This document shows, in pieces, positions 23,601-38,600 of a stretch of 64,000 nucleotides of DNA. Origin of the DNA: Strigops habroptila (taxonomy: Eukaryota > Chordata > Aves > Psittaciformes > Psittacidae). Position 1 is the first letter of the stretch. Every line of letters starts with the position of its first letter. Both the position numbers and the translations under genes were made by a program. A model generated the notes under the pieces. That model had not been told where the DNA came from. It made no database searches and worked only from the letters and a program-made list of their open reading frames with translations. The stretch spans positions 35,541,449-35,605,448 of the forward strand of contig NC_044302.2 in assembly GCF_004027225.2 (NCBI RefSeq). The letters are read 5' to 3'.

Positions 23601-26600
23601 GTGCTGATAACGCTATACAGGTAAGTTACAATAGCTGCTCCTATCTGCTGTTACGTTTTTATTGCAGTCCTCCGAAGTGTAAACGTTTAGTTTGGATTGA
23701 AGCAGTTGTCAAATTAAAAACATACAACAAAACTCAAATTCCTGAAGTTGCTGACTCTCAGTTGATCTGTAATAGGGCAATTTAAGTATTTGCTACCATG
23801 ATGTCATTGCTTCATTTACTGCTTTGTGATAGCCTTGAAGAGCTTTGGATCCACTTTTCCATAACCACGCTTTGTATCCTGGTACGCTATCTTAAATCTT
23901 GATCTGTTGGGGTTTTTTTTTTAATGTTCTGGGTCATGAGCAGTTGCTGTTGATAAGTCCCTTGTGCCGCGCGTCCACTGATGCCATTAGCCTTTGGTGG
24001 AGAGACAGAATGAACAGTGGGAAACATTCAGCTGCTGTGGTAGGAAACCTCCAGAGTTTTCTAGGATCGAGGATGAAAGCCAATGTGTGAAGTTTGCTGC
24101 ACCAGCTCTCAGCTAAGCCTATTCCACTGCCAAGAGTGGTAATTACTGGCAGGACAATTTTTATCAGCTTTGTTTTTCTGCTCTTTTTTTGGGAGGCAGG
24201 TGTGGATATTTGATGGCCCTGGTGGTACAGGACGTGTATTGAGAAGCCGGATGGGGCATAGTGCACCACCAACAAAAATCAGATACCATGGGCAAAACGG
24301 AGAGCAAATTCTTAGTGCAGGTATGAATTCTCAGTCTTATTCTTCAGTCTGATCAGCATGTAAAGCTAATTTATTTGTTTTACTAATACAATAGATTTTA
24401 TTTTTTGTTATGTGTGTGTATTTATGAAACTTAGTAAGTGATCAGTGTACATGGTAGCATTTATTACTGTATCAAACTATTTCACAGTTTCCCTAGAGGA
24501 TTATCAGCTGGTAGGTTGAAGAGTAGTTATAAGCAGAAAAGCTGGTAGGTTGAAGAGTAGTTATAAGCAGAAAAGCTTACGAGCTGCTTTTGTCATCCAT
24601 TTGCATACGCTTGGTGAGTAAAATTTGTTTCATTATCTCCTAAGGAACTATCAGCTGGTCAAAAGCTGTACAGAAAACCTGTAACAGCTAAGGAAATTCT
24701 GTTGTGACAGGGAAAAAATAAGCAGCATAATGCAGTTAGTAACTTAGAGGAGACCCTCCACCTTTCCCACTAATTTAAGCAAGCTTTTTGGGTTGCAGTG
24801 TCTTTGTAATCTGTTACAGCTCAGTTGTGTCTACATACTCTGAATGTTGCTTGTTACTAAGATTTTAACCTAAAAGTGTAAAAATGTGTGACTACCCTTC
24901 CTTAGAAACTAGCATATTTAAAAATCTATAAATAGGTGCCTTTGGAAATTAAGTACTACATCAGATGGTTTTGTGGCCCAGAACACTTCAGTAATGGAAT
25001 AATAGAGACTCTTCACCTAATCTCTAATTACTCTGAAGTAATGAAATTGTCTGCGTGGGCAACTTTGAAAACATTAGATTTTGATGAATGTTACATGTAA
25101 TACAGCACAGCAATATACTGTGCTAAAACTACCTGCGCTAAAATTAGTCGCTGGTCATCCAACTAGTAATTTGGATTCAGTTCACTAGTTACTTGACAGT
25201 AATTCAGCTCACACCAAGTGAACCACAGGAACAGTCAAGAATTGCTTAAAAATCCTTATGTTTGTTTTCGCGCTTCATTGCTTTGTTAACTGTACTGAAA
25301 CATGGAGAGAGCAGAGGCAGCCACTAAAGTGAAAAGGGTCTCGGGTTTTGAGATCTGATATATTTGCAGTGCAAGGAGACTATCTCTCTACATTGTTTTC
25401 TGAACCAGTGGTAAAACTTTGCAACAGAAATGAATTAGCAATACTGTGGGGTGCCTTCCAAGTGCCCCTTGTTTCCTTAAAACAGGCATCTCCACAAATT
25501 AATTTCGTAAAATTTCACCAATGTCACTGGCTTTCATTGAGCTTAACATTTCCCTCAGTTCCCAGTATACAGATCCTGCGTTACTTCTGTATCATAGAAG
25601 CAAGGAAAGGTTGATTGAATACGAGAAAAAGGTTGATTGAATACTATAATTGTTAAATTATCTTTCAAATTATTTAAGTTCACTTGTACTAATTTTTAGT
25701 TTCCTTATTTGTTTCGCCTGGTAAAAATGTTTTGTGATTCTTCTGATAAAAAAAAAATTGTCTTGCATTTAATTTTACATGCATTGTGCAGTTTCATTTT
25801 ATGTTAGTTTCTGGTTATGCCTTGTCCATATCTCCCTTACAAAGTATATCTGTTTTCCAGTTTCCAATTTGAGCCTTCTGTCTTTTTGTTGAATTAAATT
25901 AAATTCCCATTAGTTCTGTGAGCATTGTTCTCTGGGTAGAGGAGGGAAGTCCCATTAGTGTCCTGGTTTACAGGAAGGATGGACAACTCAGCTTTGACCA
26001 TTTTTGTTAGGGTTAGCTTACTGGCTAACCCAGATGGAGTTCTTAACCAACCACAGCATATGTTTGACAAAACATAAAGCAAGGGATATTGTAGTTGGTG
26101 AAGAAGTATATGGGGTCGTGGGAAAGCTTTAGAAGTATTATGGAGATATTTGAAGGATATCACAGTTTTATTTGAGGTTTTGATCATAAAAAGCTGGGAA
26201 CAGCTAGATATTGTGATGGAGAAAGGAGAGGGGTCAGAGAAATTGTACATGGAGGTGATGTTTATAAAAGAGGTGTCATTCTGATCACGTGTGGGGTGAA
26301 GTAGTAGGAATGGGATATAGACCATAAAAAATTATACCCCATTACTTCCACTGCTTATAGTGTGTCTAACTTGGACCAGGAGTTTTAGTAAATACTTTAT
26401 TATTTAGTAAATACTTCATTATGGTGTTTGAAGTTCCTGAGTGCTTATATTCTATTTTTCTTGCTCAGTTGGCTTATGAGTGAACAGAAAGTTGATTTTT
26501 GCTGATATCTTGACAGGTCAAGATGGAACATTGCAGTCTTTTTCAACAGTGCATGAAAAGTTCAATAAAAGTTTAGGACGCGGTAAGTATTTCAGTGAAA

Positions 26601-29600
26601 GTACATATATTGGTGAAAGAAACCCTGAAAAATACTTACATAAACAGGAGCTAAAACATTAGGTAGCCCTTACTTTCACTTTCTGTTGTACGAAAACTAT
26701 TCACCTCAGTTGTTCTGCAAACTCAGTCCTTCCTGATGTATATGAAGTGTACTCTCAGATTTGTTTGTACTTAAACGTAATTTCTGTAGCTTGGTAGCGT
26801 ATATTATTTCAGTGTGGGAAATGTTGGGCATGACTTCTGTATTAAAAATGTGTAAAGCAGTAGCCGACATTTCAGCATGTGCAATTACAACTTTTTACCC
26901 CATTTCCCTCCTACTCAATTGACTAAATTATTAGTTCATTCATATTTCTTGACTTTAGTTCCTTTGATTTAATGTAGAATTTAATTTAAAAACACATCTT
27001 CCACACAATGCCATGGTTAAGGGACATCATTTCTTGTACAGTCCAGAAAATAAGACTCAAAGACTAAGATTTTTATTTTCAAGTGTCTATATATTAATAT
27101 CTATGTATTTACATTTAGATTTGAATAGACAGATGTATATTAATAGGTCATATATATATCCTTTGGCCATAAATTTGAAATTTATGACTTTGGCTAAACC
27201 ATGATGTTTAGTTATTGAAAGGGCTGGGTGTTACATATTGCTTTATATATTCGCATCTGTGTGACAGTGGTTTTAGCTGTGAGGGGGGAACCTCTGCCTC
27301 AAGATGTCAGCACAAGATTCTGGAACAAATTGGTTGAGTAATACATACGTGAATATAATTGGCTAGTCATTTGCTGAACATCACACGAATTTTGACAGGA
27401 AATCTTATTAATGTTCTTAACTCTTCAAACCCTAGGTAACGGCAATGCTGAATCAATGTAAGCCAAATTTATCTAAGTTTAATAGGAACTTTATATTTGC
27501 TAAACAGTCCTTTTTAAACCATTATTCTCAGATCTAGCCATGAGATTGAGACACCTAACTTTTTTTCTTTTAAGGTTCAATTAACAAAAAGAAATCAAAA
27601 AAGAAAGGTCTTAAGCTTGATACGATGGCACTTCCACCAATTACAGTCTTTGCTTCAGGTAAGTAGTCTGTGAAATACATTACAGAGCTGAACATGTCTT
27701 TATTTTGTCTTTTAACCCTCAAGAAGCTACTGTTTTGAAAGCCTGTGCTGTATCAAGATGAGATTCTGTGGCCTCTCATGAGATGTTGAGTGACAGTTTA
27801 AAATGACATTTTACTTGGTAAATTTTTCTGTTATTTCAGAAAGGGGCATTTTATTTCAAATGTATTTATGTTTAACTGGCTCTTGGCTTCAAAATCTCCA
27901 GCATGAAAGCCAGAATCTTCTGGTGTACGTATTATTCCAGGCTGGAGAACCAGCAGTTATGGGGGATGAAGATTTTTGTCAACTGAGGAAATCTTAGAGT
28001 GGTTGATTTTTTGCTTCCTGAGTTTCTTTATGTGAGTCTTTTTTCAAAGTCAAATTTCTGACTTTTTAAAAACAAATTACTCAGTTCATTTGTAACTCAG
28101 TATGCAAATATAAACCTAGCTTTCTGAATCGGAATTGCAGTTATCTTTGCTTCATCAAAATTCTTTAAATTAATACCCTCCTCTTTAGGTTTGAAGTCTA
28201 TTTTGCCCTGAGTGTAGCAATTCTTTTGTCTTTGGAAGATGGTTGATTTTTCGTATGTTGAAAGGTTTGGATTTACAATTTTGTGTAGCTGTTTAGCTAC
28301 ATACGGTATTTATGTTTGGAGACTTCAGTGATATAGACTATCTGTATGTACTTTTGCAAATACATGTGTGTGTATATATATATGTATATATGCACTTCTA
28401 AAATTAGTATTAGATCTACCTGATTAAGGTAGTAGAACTACCTTGAATTCTACTACTATTACCTTAAATTCTACTTCTGCTACTTCAAGGTTGTAGAGAT
28501 ATCTTAAATTCGTTTGGAGGTATAAGAAAGCATTTATTTAAGTACCTTTTAGTTAAGAGTTGGGGTTTTTTTTGTTATATTGTCTCTTGTTTGATGAAGT
28601 GAACTAGTTTGTATTTTGTTGTTTTATTCACTGAAGTCCTAGAGATACCCAATTTCAAGCTTTCAGTTTTATTAAATATATACATTCCGGGGGGGGGAGG
28701 GGGGGGTAGATCCCCAGATACCATATTTGACTACAAAATTTGGATACTGAGCTTTTGAGGAATGATTTTCCTGCAAATGCAGAAAAGTCATTTGCTATGT
28801 GGAGCACACTTAGCTCTTTAACTCTGCTTGAAGTTGTTAACCTAGTGGCTTCTGCTGCTTTAGCAGCTGAAGAAACACTTAAAAGACTCTGCTAGAAATG
28901 TGTGCAGATAGGGCAGTTTAAACCATTTAAATTCTTTAAATATGCTTTTCAAACTGAATAGACTTAAAAATACAACATCATGAAACTTCACGTGCCAAAA
29001 AAATGTTTGTGGTTTTGTTAGCATTTTAGTTACACTAGCAAATGCACAGTGGTTTGCCTGGTGGTTTTTCTGAATGGTAGCCTTTTGACTGTCCAAGAAC
29101 AACAGTAAATATGAACTATTTTGCCTAAAGGTAATGTAAAATATCAGAAGAGCTTGTTTGACTTATTATAATGATTGTTTCTAAACGGAATATGTGTTAT
29201 GTTGCAGAAGTGGCACATCAGAGTGACTGGGATGGTATTGTTGCCTGCCATCAAGGGTATATAACATGTACAACTTGGAACTATCAGAAAACTTCCATGG
29301 GAGCTCATAAACTGAAGCCAGAAGAATTTAGCAAACACAAACCTATTGATATATATGCAACAGTAAGTTTATTTAGGATGTTTCTTCAGCATTACAATAT
29401 ATGCTATTTTTTAGCTATTTGTGCAGAAATAATATTTAGAATAAAAAAGCACAACCTAGATATGTTTTAGTTGACTTACAAAGTGCTTTCTGCCACCTCA
29501 TTGCGTCCTGCTAGCTGTTTTGTAATGCATATGGTCTTAAGAAAAATGCTGCATATGCATTTTTTCCTGAAACATGCAGATTAAGTGCAGATTTTATTTT

Positions 29601-32600
29601 CTGATTCAGATAGGCCGTTGGTGTTTACCTTTAATCTGTCATAGTCATATAGAGTTGAGTATATGCCACTGATGGTAAACATGCTCTGTGAATGCAAATT
29701 GTTGAAGATACTTTTTGATATTATCAGATACGACTTCTGATGGATGTCACTAAGGCAGTACTTCATTATCCTGCATAAGCATACAGTGCCATATATGTTA
29801 CTTGTTGACTGCCTGTTGATTTTTAAGAGCCACTCTCTCATTTGTTTTGAGGTGTAATCTGTTTCGTTCTGTGCAGTTTTCCTTGAAGTCTGATAAAAAC
29901 ATACAAGTCTTGTATTCCTGATATTTTACATATCTTCTAACAACTTTGCTAATTAGATACACATTTAAAGAATTGTTTTCATAGGTGTTCTTTTTTTCTA
30001 TTTCCCCTCAAAAGGCAGTTGACATTACCTCATGTGGGAACTTTGCTGTAATTGGATTGTCAACTGGACAGGTAGATGTATATAACATGCAGTCTGGCAT
30101 TCACAGAGGGCATTACGGTGACGAAAGAGGTAAGAATTGCCACACCACAGCCTGGTGTTCTGTTGTCTAAGAACTTTAACTTAGCTTTTGAGGTGAATGT
30201 GAGACTATTTTCAGTGTTTCTGATTACCCTACGCTGTCCTATCTTGCACTGTAATCAGAAGTAATTTGAAACCTACTTTGAAGGACAGGATCCCTGCTAG
30301 TTTTAACAGCTCTGGTATTAGCTAATTAACACAAAATTGTCAGTTACCAAAATTGTTAGTGATCTAATGAGATCCTCTGGCCTCAGCTCTTTTTGAAATA
30401 ATCACTTTTCCAGTACTTGGCTTCTTGTTACAAGGTTCTATCTCTGAGACAGATTTTTCCATCTGTTTTGTGCTCCCTGCTTAAAAGTGAAAGAATACAT
30501 GCATGTGAAATTGAAATTCTAAGCAAGTCCAGTTCTTTATGTATGCTATTATTTTCAATTACCCAGCTGCAGACTTAGGACTTAATGTAAGTAACAGTGT
30601 TCAGACTTTCCTTTTAATGGTTGCATATATACGTATTTCATGTGATGTATCCTCATGTATGTTTGCTGTTGCTTTGTAGGTCTGCAGTTTATATTAGGTC
30701 CATCATGATCTGAGTTGTTTTATTATAGAAGCAAGGAAAAAGTCTTGATGAACCCTTAAAGCTTACTGAGTTTCTAAAAGACCTCTAGCATAGCAAACAC
30801 GAAGTGGTCATCGTTATTTGATAACGGGATGAATTTTTGAAGTTCGGTTACTGGCCAGTAGCCCTAGGCCTAGATGAAGAAATAAAATTGATGCAAAGCC
30901 AGAGGAGCTATGCCTTATCTTTATACTGTAGCGTAAAGTAGACTTTGTGCCAGAACTAAAGCTATAAATGTTGTCTGGAGCGGTCGGGCCGCCTTGGAGG
31001 CATATGGTAACTGATGCAAAAAATCCCTCAAATCTCACATTCACAAAAAGTCCCCCAAACTGAAGGCAGAAATGAAAGTTAATATTCAGTTTCAATTACT
31101 TGCAGCCTGTGTATTGAATTCCATGTGCTTACTTTAAAGCAATTTGTTTTCTCTACTGATAAAGAAAGTTCTAATATTCAGTCTTGCAGGTGGCCTTAGA
31201 ATTGTTTATCACTTGCTTACTGCTCATTTAGTGTAGTTAGGCCAAGACAGAATTGTGTTTGGCATTCTGCTGATTTCTATGCTGTATTTAAAATTCTCAA
31301 GTACAACTTTCTTTTCCCTTGATTGCAGCACATGAGGGAGCCATTAGGGGTGTAGCAGTGGATGGATTAAATCAGCTGACAGTCACAGCTGGTAGTGAAG
31401 GATTAATTAAATTTTGGAAATTCAAAACTAAAGATCTAGTTTACTCCACTGAGCTTTCATGTGTTCCAAGTGGAATTCTTCTTCACAGGGACAGGTAAGA
31501 AACTGAAGCTATTTCATGTGCATATTGTTTTGCTGTAAGTATATAAGTCTAGGATTACAACCAAATATTCTAATGAAGTTTAAATTTCTGATGCTTTTAA
31601 ATACAACTGACTACTAGTTGACAAAACAAAACAAGTACAAAACATTTTATTAGACAGAAGGAATGTAATTCTATTTATCTGATACTATCCTAGGGTAAAA
31701 GATTTTTGGAGCAATGTTGAGCTGTTGCTTTCAATTTTTGTCTATGAGTATTCACTACCATATGTGCTAATGATTCTTGGCAGTGGTATTCTGGGAATTG
31801 CCTTTGAGGACTTCAGTATTAGTGTTTTGGATATAGAAACCAGGAAGATTGTCAGGACGTTCTCAGGACACCATGGAAGGATTAATGACATGGTAATTGT
31901 TAACTTATTTTTTGTAACGTATACAGATACCTAATTACTTTTACACATGGTGGGTTTCTGGGTTTCTCTGCCTATGTTAAGTCACTGAGTATTATGTTCA
32001 GCTGTGAATAATAAAGCTGTATTCAGCTCTACAGCAGTTCTGGCCATGTTAGTTTTCAAGTCAAAATGTATAGGGTTCAAATGGCCATGTATTTTTAGTG
32101 TGCTTTCGGATTTTACTGTAGCTTTGCAACAAGCTAATTTTGGTTTTAACAGAAGAAAGCATTAGGAATAATGAAAACCACACTGTGGAGCAAAATTGTG
32201 CGAGGCTCTTAGCTATATACATATAGAAACAATGAGCCAGGTCAATAAAAGGTGTAAACAGATCTAAGATTATGCAACACACTAATAATGCCTTATTTTA
32301 CATCTTGTAAAATAAGTGTTCACTGAAATACCTTTTAGCTTCTGATTTAATTTTAAGTGCTAGTAAGTACGTACTTCCTTGATTTCTTCAGTTTTATGCT
32401 CAGTGTTTCTCATCATTAACATAAAAGCAAGGACCAAAGTGCTTTTATTAACAGCCAGGTGTATTCTGTGTCATATATTTAAAACTGTTCTGAAATAGCT
32501 TCCATTTTTGTCCTTTTCTTGCTTTCAGTAATGTGGTGTAAGTTTTCTTTTATGGCCAGATGTTGTCATCCTGGTGTTAGGGAGCAACCTAATCTTGAAC

Positions 32601-35600
32601 TGTGTAAAACAGGACGTCGTGTAGTGTCTGACTTGCCACTTTTACCACTAAATTGTCTGGTTCATTTTAGACTTTCAGTCCTGATGGTCGTTGGCTAATA
32701 ACTTCATCAATGGACTGTTCAATTAAGACTTGGGACCTTCCCTCTGGATGGTGAGTCAGTTTAAACACGTATAGCAGAAAGTGTATTATTATCACCTTTC
32801 TGTTTATTAAGTGGCAAAAAGCCTTCTGACTTGATAGTCACCAACCTAAACTGTGTGATACTTAAAAGTTGTACGTGGTGTAACAACTCAATACCCAGTA
32901 TATTAGTTCTGTCTGATGCTAGCAATATGTGCCTTTTTCTGGGTGTACAGAATAAAAATGTCCTGAAGATCTAATAATGAAACTTGGAGTTTTCATGTAG
33001 TGTGAATTTTTCCTTTGTAAGAAGTGCTATAATCTAAATGGCAAGAGATTGTTTACGGTGAATTGCTTTGTGATATACTTAACTATTTGTAGAATCATAG
33101 AATGGTTTCAGTTAGAAGCAACCTTCAAAGATCTAGTCCCACCCCACTCTGCTGTGGACAGGTTCACTGTATCAGGTTTCTCAAAACCACGTGCAACTTG
33201 AATACTTCAGTGATGGGCTATTAACAACTTCTCTGAGTGACCCGTTCCAATGTCTCACCACCCTCATTGTAAAATTTCTTCCTTATATTCAATCTAAACC
33301 TTCCTCTCAGTTCAAAACCATTGTCTCTTGTCCTCTCAGTACAAGGCCTCTCTCAGAGCCTGTTAAAAAGTCTCTCTCAGACTTTCCTGTAAGCCCCCAT
33401 TAAGTATTGAAAGGCCACAAGAAGGTCTTCCTGGAGCCTTCTGTTCTCCAGGGTGGACAATGCCAACTTTCTCAGACTTTCCTCATAGGAAACATGTTCC
33501 AGTGATCTGCTCATTTTCCTGGACCTCTTAGAACTTCATGTCTGTCTTTTGCCGCAGGCCCCAAAGTTGGATGTAGTACTGTCGTTAATTTGTAAATAGA
33601 AGCCTGTTCTCAATTACATTAGTTTTAGCTACCTAATAAGGCTTTACTTCAGTTATTTTTTTTCATTTGTGCATGCTTGCACCTGCCAAAAATACTCTTT
33701 TATGATCACTGTGAGCAGTCTTTTCCCGCAAAGAAATTTGGCCAAGTACTCAAGTATATACAAGAAGTTCAGAAACCTAAGAAAAAACAGGCCAAAGAGT
33801 AACTTTGGTTTCTGCCAGTGCATTCTTTTAGCAGCACAAGAAATAGATTTTCAATAATTTAAAGTAGTGCTACGCAGTGTGCAGCTCTGGTCATATCTGG
33901 GACTGAATGGTTTCATTTGGATTGGTTACTATTGTTGATGCATTTTAGTAAATAATTTTGTATACCGTAAGTTTACATTTTACTATAAAAAATATGTTGA
34001 ATCTACACAACTGACCAATTCTTACATGGTGAATGATACTAGTCTAAAATGGGAGAAGATGGACCGTAACTGTCTTCTTTCTGGTATAAATAGGAAGGAA
34101 ATTATCACTCTGGACTTCCTCTTTCTAACCATCTTTCCCTTCCAAGATTATTAACTACAAAATTAACTACAAAAATTGCAACATTAATTATAAAACTTCA
34201 GAAATGTTACTTGTCTCTTTCATTTCTTTGATAACATAACACTTTGCAGTAAGAATCCATTCATATGGTTCTTTAAAAGTAATCTAACAGTAGTTCTTGT
34301 TTGCATGTAACACGTAAGTAAATAATTTGTCTCTCAGAACTGCAAGAAATTATGGTCAAGCCAAGATCTAGGCAGATACATGACAAACCTTACTTTTGAA
34401 AGTAATTATGTTAAATTGTTCTTCCAGAATGTAAAGGAAATGTTTTTCCCACAGAGTGTATTGAAAAGGAAGAACCACTTTTAATAAAAAGCCAGATTCT
34501 TGATTTACTTCTACTGTGGTATATTTGCTTATAAATAGAAGAACCAAATTATAAACTATGCATTCTAAAGACTCAGATACTGTCCTTACAAAAGGATGGA
34601 AAACATGGTTTTACATGACTTAAGTCCTACATCGTGAAAAATACCAACTGGATGTAATAGATGTCATACCATTTACTTATTGAACGTCTGTGGGAATGCT
34701 GCTCAGCTGTCCTTAATTTAAGTATTCCTTGTGCATGTTTTTTATGTAGGCCTTTTTGAGAATTAGGAAACAAATAATTTGTGCAGAGAAAGTTACAAGG
34801 AGGAACTGGCATTATGCAGATTTTTCTTTCTGCACTGCAGCTTGAATAGGCAAGGAATCAACGGTACAAGCTGACTATTTACAGTTTGGATGGAGTACTT
34901 GAGACAGGATAGTGTAAGAAACATGTTGATATCGTGAGCTCAGCAATTTTATACTTTCCATTGTCTCAATTTTGTAATTAGACAGCAAGCATAAAGGTGA
35001 ATGCTTTCAGCCCCTAGGCATTTATGTAGCAACTACTGTACTCTTTGTGTAAAAATTTATTAAAAATTTATTTTTCCTATAGTGGAATGACCTTTCCTCT
35101 CCCCCATCTGTAATTTTAATCATTATTTAAATTCAGTAGGTAGAAAAATTTAATTTAATGTTAACTTAGTTTTACAGTTGTTACTTATGGTTGTGTTATT
35201 GAACAATATTTCTCAGTTACTGGTAAAGATTGTGGTAAGAGGATGGATTTGAAACTACAATAAGTATGTATAGTAGAATTTTTAGCCACTGTGCACTGTG
35301 TACAAAAGCTGTCAGTGTAACTGGCACATGTTCTGGCATTTAAGGGTTTTAGTGTTTGTATATTTCATGTTGAAAGTGATGAATGATGTGACTCTTACTT
35401 GATTAGTTTTTACTTGTAATGTGTGTCTTTACAGCATGCAGTCAGAATAAAATATCCCTTTTAGGGGAAAAAAGAAAAGGCTTTTATTTTTAACGTGGTT
35501 TGTCAAATCATCATAGGAGTGCTCAGTACCTAAGAAAATACATGCTCACAAGATTTTTACATTTTAAACTGCTTTGTTACATGAATATTTTTTCTATGGT

Positions 35601-38600
35601 TAGTGAACGGAACTGGGTGGTAGAACTAGCTGCTTTCATTACTTCTCGCTTTGCTTTTGGTTTTGGTCTGTAAACCAGAACAAAGTATTCAAGCTCTCCA
35701 TTTGTTCTTTTTGTTTCTCTCAATGACCTAGTTGTCAAACTCAATTGCTTCTTACAATTTGAAGTAACTGAAATTTATACCTCAACAAGGGGCAAACAGT
35801 GCCATGAACCTGGGCTTGACTGGAAGTCTACTAGGGTGTGCATCATCCAAGACTTGTGGCATCAGCCAGAGCTCTGAAGTAGTTTATTGTTAAAATAATC
35901 ACATACTACTTGATATTCTAACTTTCTTTTTATGTGTGGGGTGTTTTTTTGTGGGTTGTTTGGTTTTGTTGGGTTTTTTGTTGTTGGTTTTGGTTGTTTT
36001 GGTTTATTTGTTTGGTTTTGTTGTGTTTTGGGGGTTTGGTTTTTGGGTTTGGCTTTTTTTTTTTCCCCCTAGCTTGCTGCAATAGTGAAAGGAATGGTTT
36101 ATTAGGCCTAAGATATAGTAATCTCAAAACATTCTTGACTTTAGAAACACTAGGTCCTAGTGTTAACCAGGTGTGTATCGAGTATCTTGAGAGAGGGAAT
36201 TGACAATTCAAGGCAAAGCATTAAAAGATGAGGTCAGAGCAGCAGGAGGCTGATTGGAAGTGTGACATTTATGGCCTATAAATGTTGGTATTAGGCATAG
36301 GGAGTTGAATGTGGTCACATGGTTCATCATATTCTCCACAGAACGTGGATGTCTAAGGTCATAAATGTACCAGCTTTAGTTGATTTTAGAGAATTTTATG
36401 AGGTGAGTGGTTTTGTTGCACAGTGCTGTTCAGTTGCAAAGTTTGTGTGTTGTGTTTTAGTACTTCTCATATACTAATTTGTATACATACTTCCGTTATC
36501 CGGCTTGCATTCACTCGTATTTGTGCTGTAATTCAGATATGCATAGATAAACAAGCTCCTCTTGCTGAGAATTTCTTTTTTGTGTTTTCTGCCATTAGCC
36601 TCATAGATTGTTTTTTGGTAGACTCCGCAGCTGTGAGCCTTACTATGTCTCCTACAGGAGATTTTCTAGCTTCAACACATGTGGATGACCTTGGAATTTA
36701 TTTGTGGTGAGTATGTAATATATCTATTTCTACATAGAATTTCAGGTGGGGAAGAATTCTTTTAATCACCTGTATCAAAAATAAGGAATTGTTCTACAAA
36801 GTGCCATCTCCAGGCTTTTATCTTTTCTGGTTCTAATTGAGACAGGTATTCTGTGTTGTTGTGCATCGTAAATATTTAAGTCTCTTGCAGTTAAGATATT
36901 TATTCTGGTAATTAAATTATGTCTTTTCCTAAATGTTTCTTTATTACTCTAACGAATTCATGTTATGCCATTCCTAAAGTTTTTCTTTGACTCTACTGTT
37001 TTGGTTTTGGTTTTTTTTACTCCATTGGAAATGTCAGTGCTCATATAGCGTTACTTTCTGAGGGGCTTTTCTTCTTGTCCTGATATACAATGTCTGAGAC
37101 TTCTGAGTAGGACTTTTAAGTTGCAATTACTTATGTTTAATAATAAATCACCTCAGATGTAAATTGTGTTTCAGTTCAATTTCCTCCTGACTTATCTTCA
37201 AAGCAAATGACTGGTTAGGCCCAGAACTGAAGTAACATATCTTTTAAGTGATACGATTTTTCTTATATTTTGCTTTAGATTGATAGGTATTTCAACTTAC
37301 ATTTGTTGCCTGTGGTTTTGTCTCAGGGGTGTTAAATTGTTAGACCTTTCTGTACTTACATGGTTCATTGTTCATACCTAGCCCTTGTTCATATTGACTG
37401 AAAAAATAATTTGCCAGAATGACTGTGCGTATGTTCCAAACCTCAAGAAAATTTCCTAAGAGTACTATTTTAAAATTCTGTGAAAGCAGGATGAATCATT
37501 TATATTTGCATATTGTATTGTACACATTAACTACAAAGCTTTTTAGATAGGCAGTTTTGCAACTTCAGAAAAATGCAGTAACTGGCAATAATTGAAGTAA
37601 TAATACTCCGTAATGCCACATGCATTAAACGTTCTTCACAACAATACTTCAGCATAACTTCTATGTTTCAGACTTTCAGATGATGTATATTACTGTGTTT
37701 CATTTCTTGTTTATCTGGTAGATGAGGAAAACTAATCTTGAATAGAACTTGGTGAATTGCTATAGTACAGTAAAAATTATGTCTAAAATATTTGTTCCCA
37801 TTCACTTAAAGATTGTTTTTAAAATGCCTGTCTTACTTTTCAGGTCAAACCGTTCTCTGTATTCACTTGTCTCTTTACGGCCGCTTCCAGCAGATTATGT
37901 ACCTTCTATGGTGGCACGACCGAGCACCTGCCCTGTTGAAGGTAATCTTCACATGAAAGAGTATTTAATTTTCAATTTGATACTATATTTCAAATAGAAG
38001 ATGGTTTGCTTCCTCAGTGAAAGCTCACTCACTCTCTGAACTGTGCCTATTGCTTCTTCTACCATTTTTGGCATATTTAACTCATATACTAAGTTGTTTA
38101 CTAAAATCTAGCAATGTTTCTATGTTCAGACATAAAATTACATTGTGATGATCTCCATCTCTTTAAGGAAATTTTGTAGATGTTAAAAACGTCTGTGCTA
38201 TTTGCTGGCTTTCTTTAATCTGACTTGTGTAAATATCTTCCATTTTGACATCTTAAAGGCCCGTTTGAAATTAACATTACTGTTTGGGGGTGGAAGGGAG
38301 ATTGTTGTTTGTCCGCTTAATTCCAGCTTTTTTGAATGCCTGTATGCCGTGGTAGTTTCACTGCTGCATATTGCCTTGCTGGCAAGAGAAATGGGTTCAG
38401 CTGTCGTGTAGCTGTGCTAGATACTCCCAGTGAAAGAAAGGCCTAAAATGCGTTTTTGTTACGTTTAATAGAAACAGCTGTGGGCCTGTAGCAGTTTTGA
38501 GGACCTCTAGGTGGAGCTCTTGTCTGCCCACGTTTAGCAGTGTCTACATGTAGTTCTCCATGTGGAGGAGAAACACACCTTGACTGTTGACTGCCCAAAA

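Noticed and set aside
35930..36211. ORFs on both strands
   Set aside because: Artefact of the G/T-only tract.
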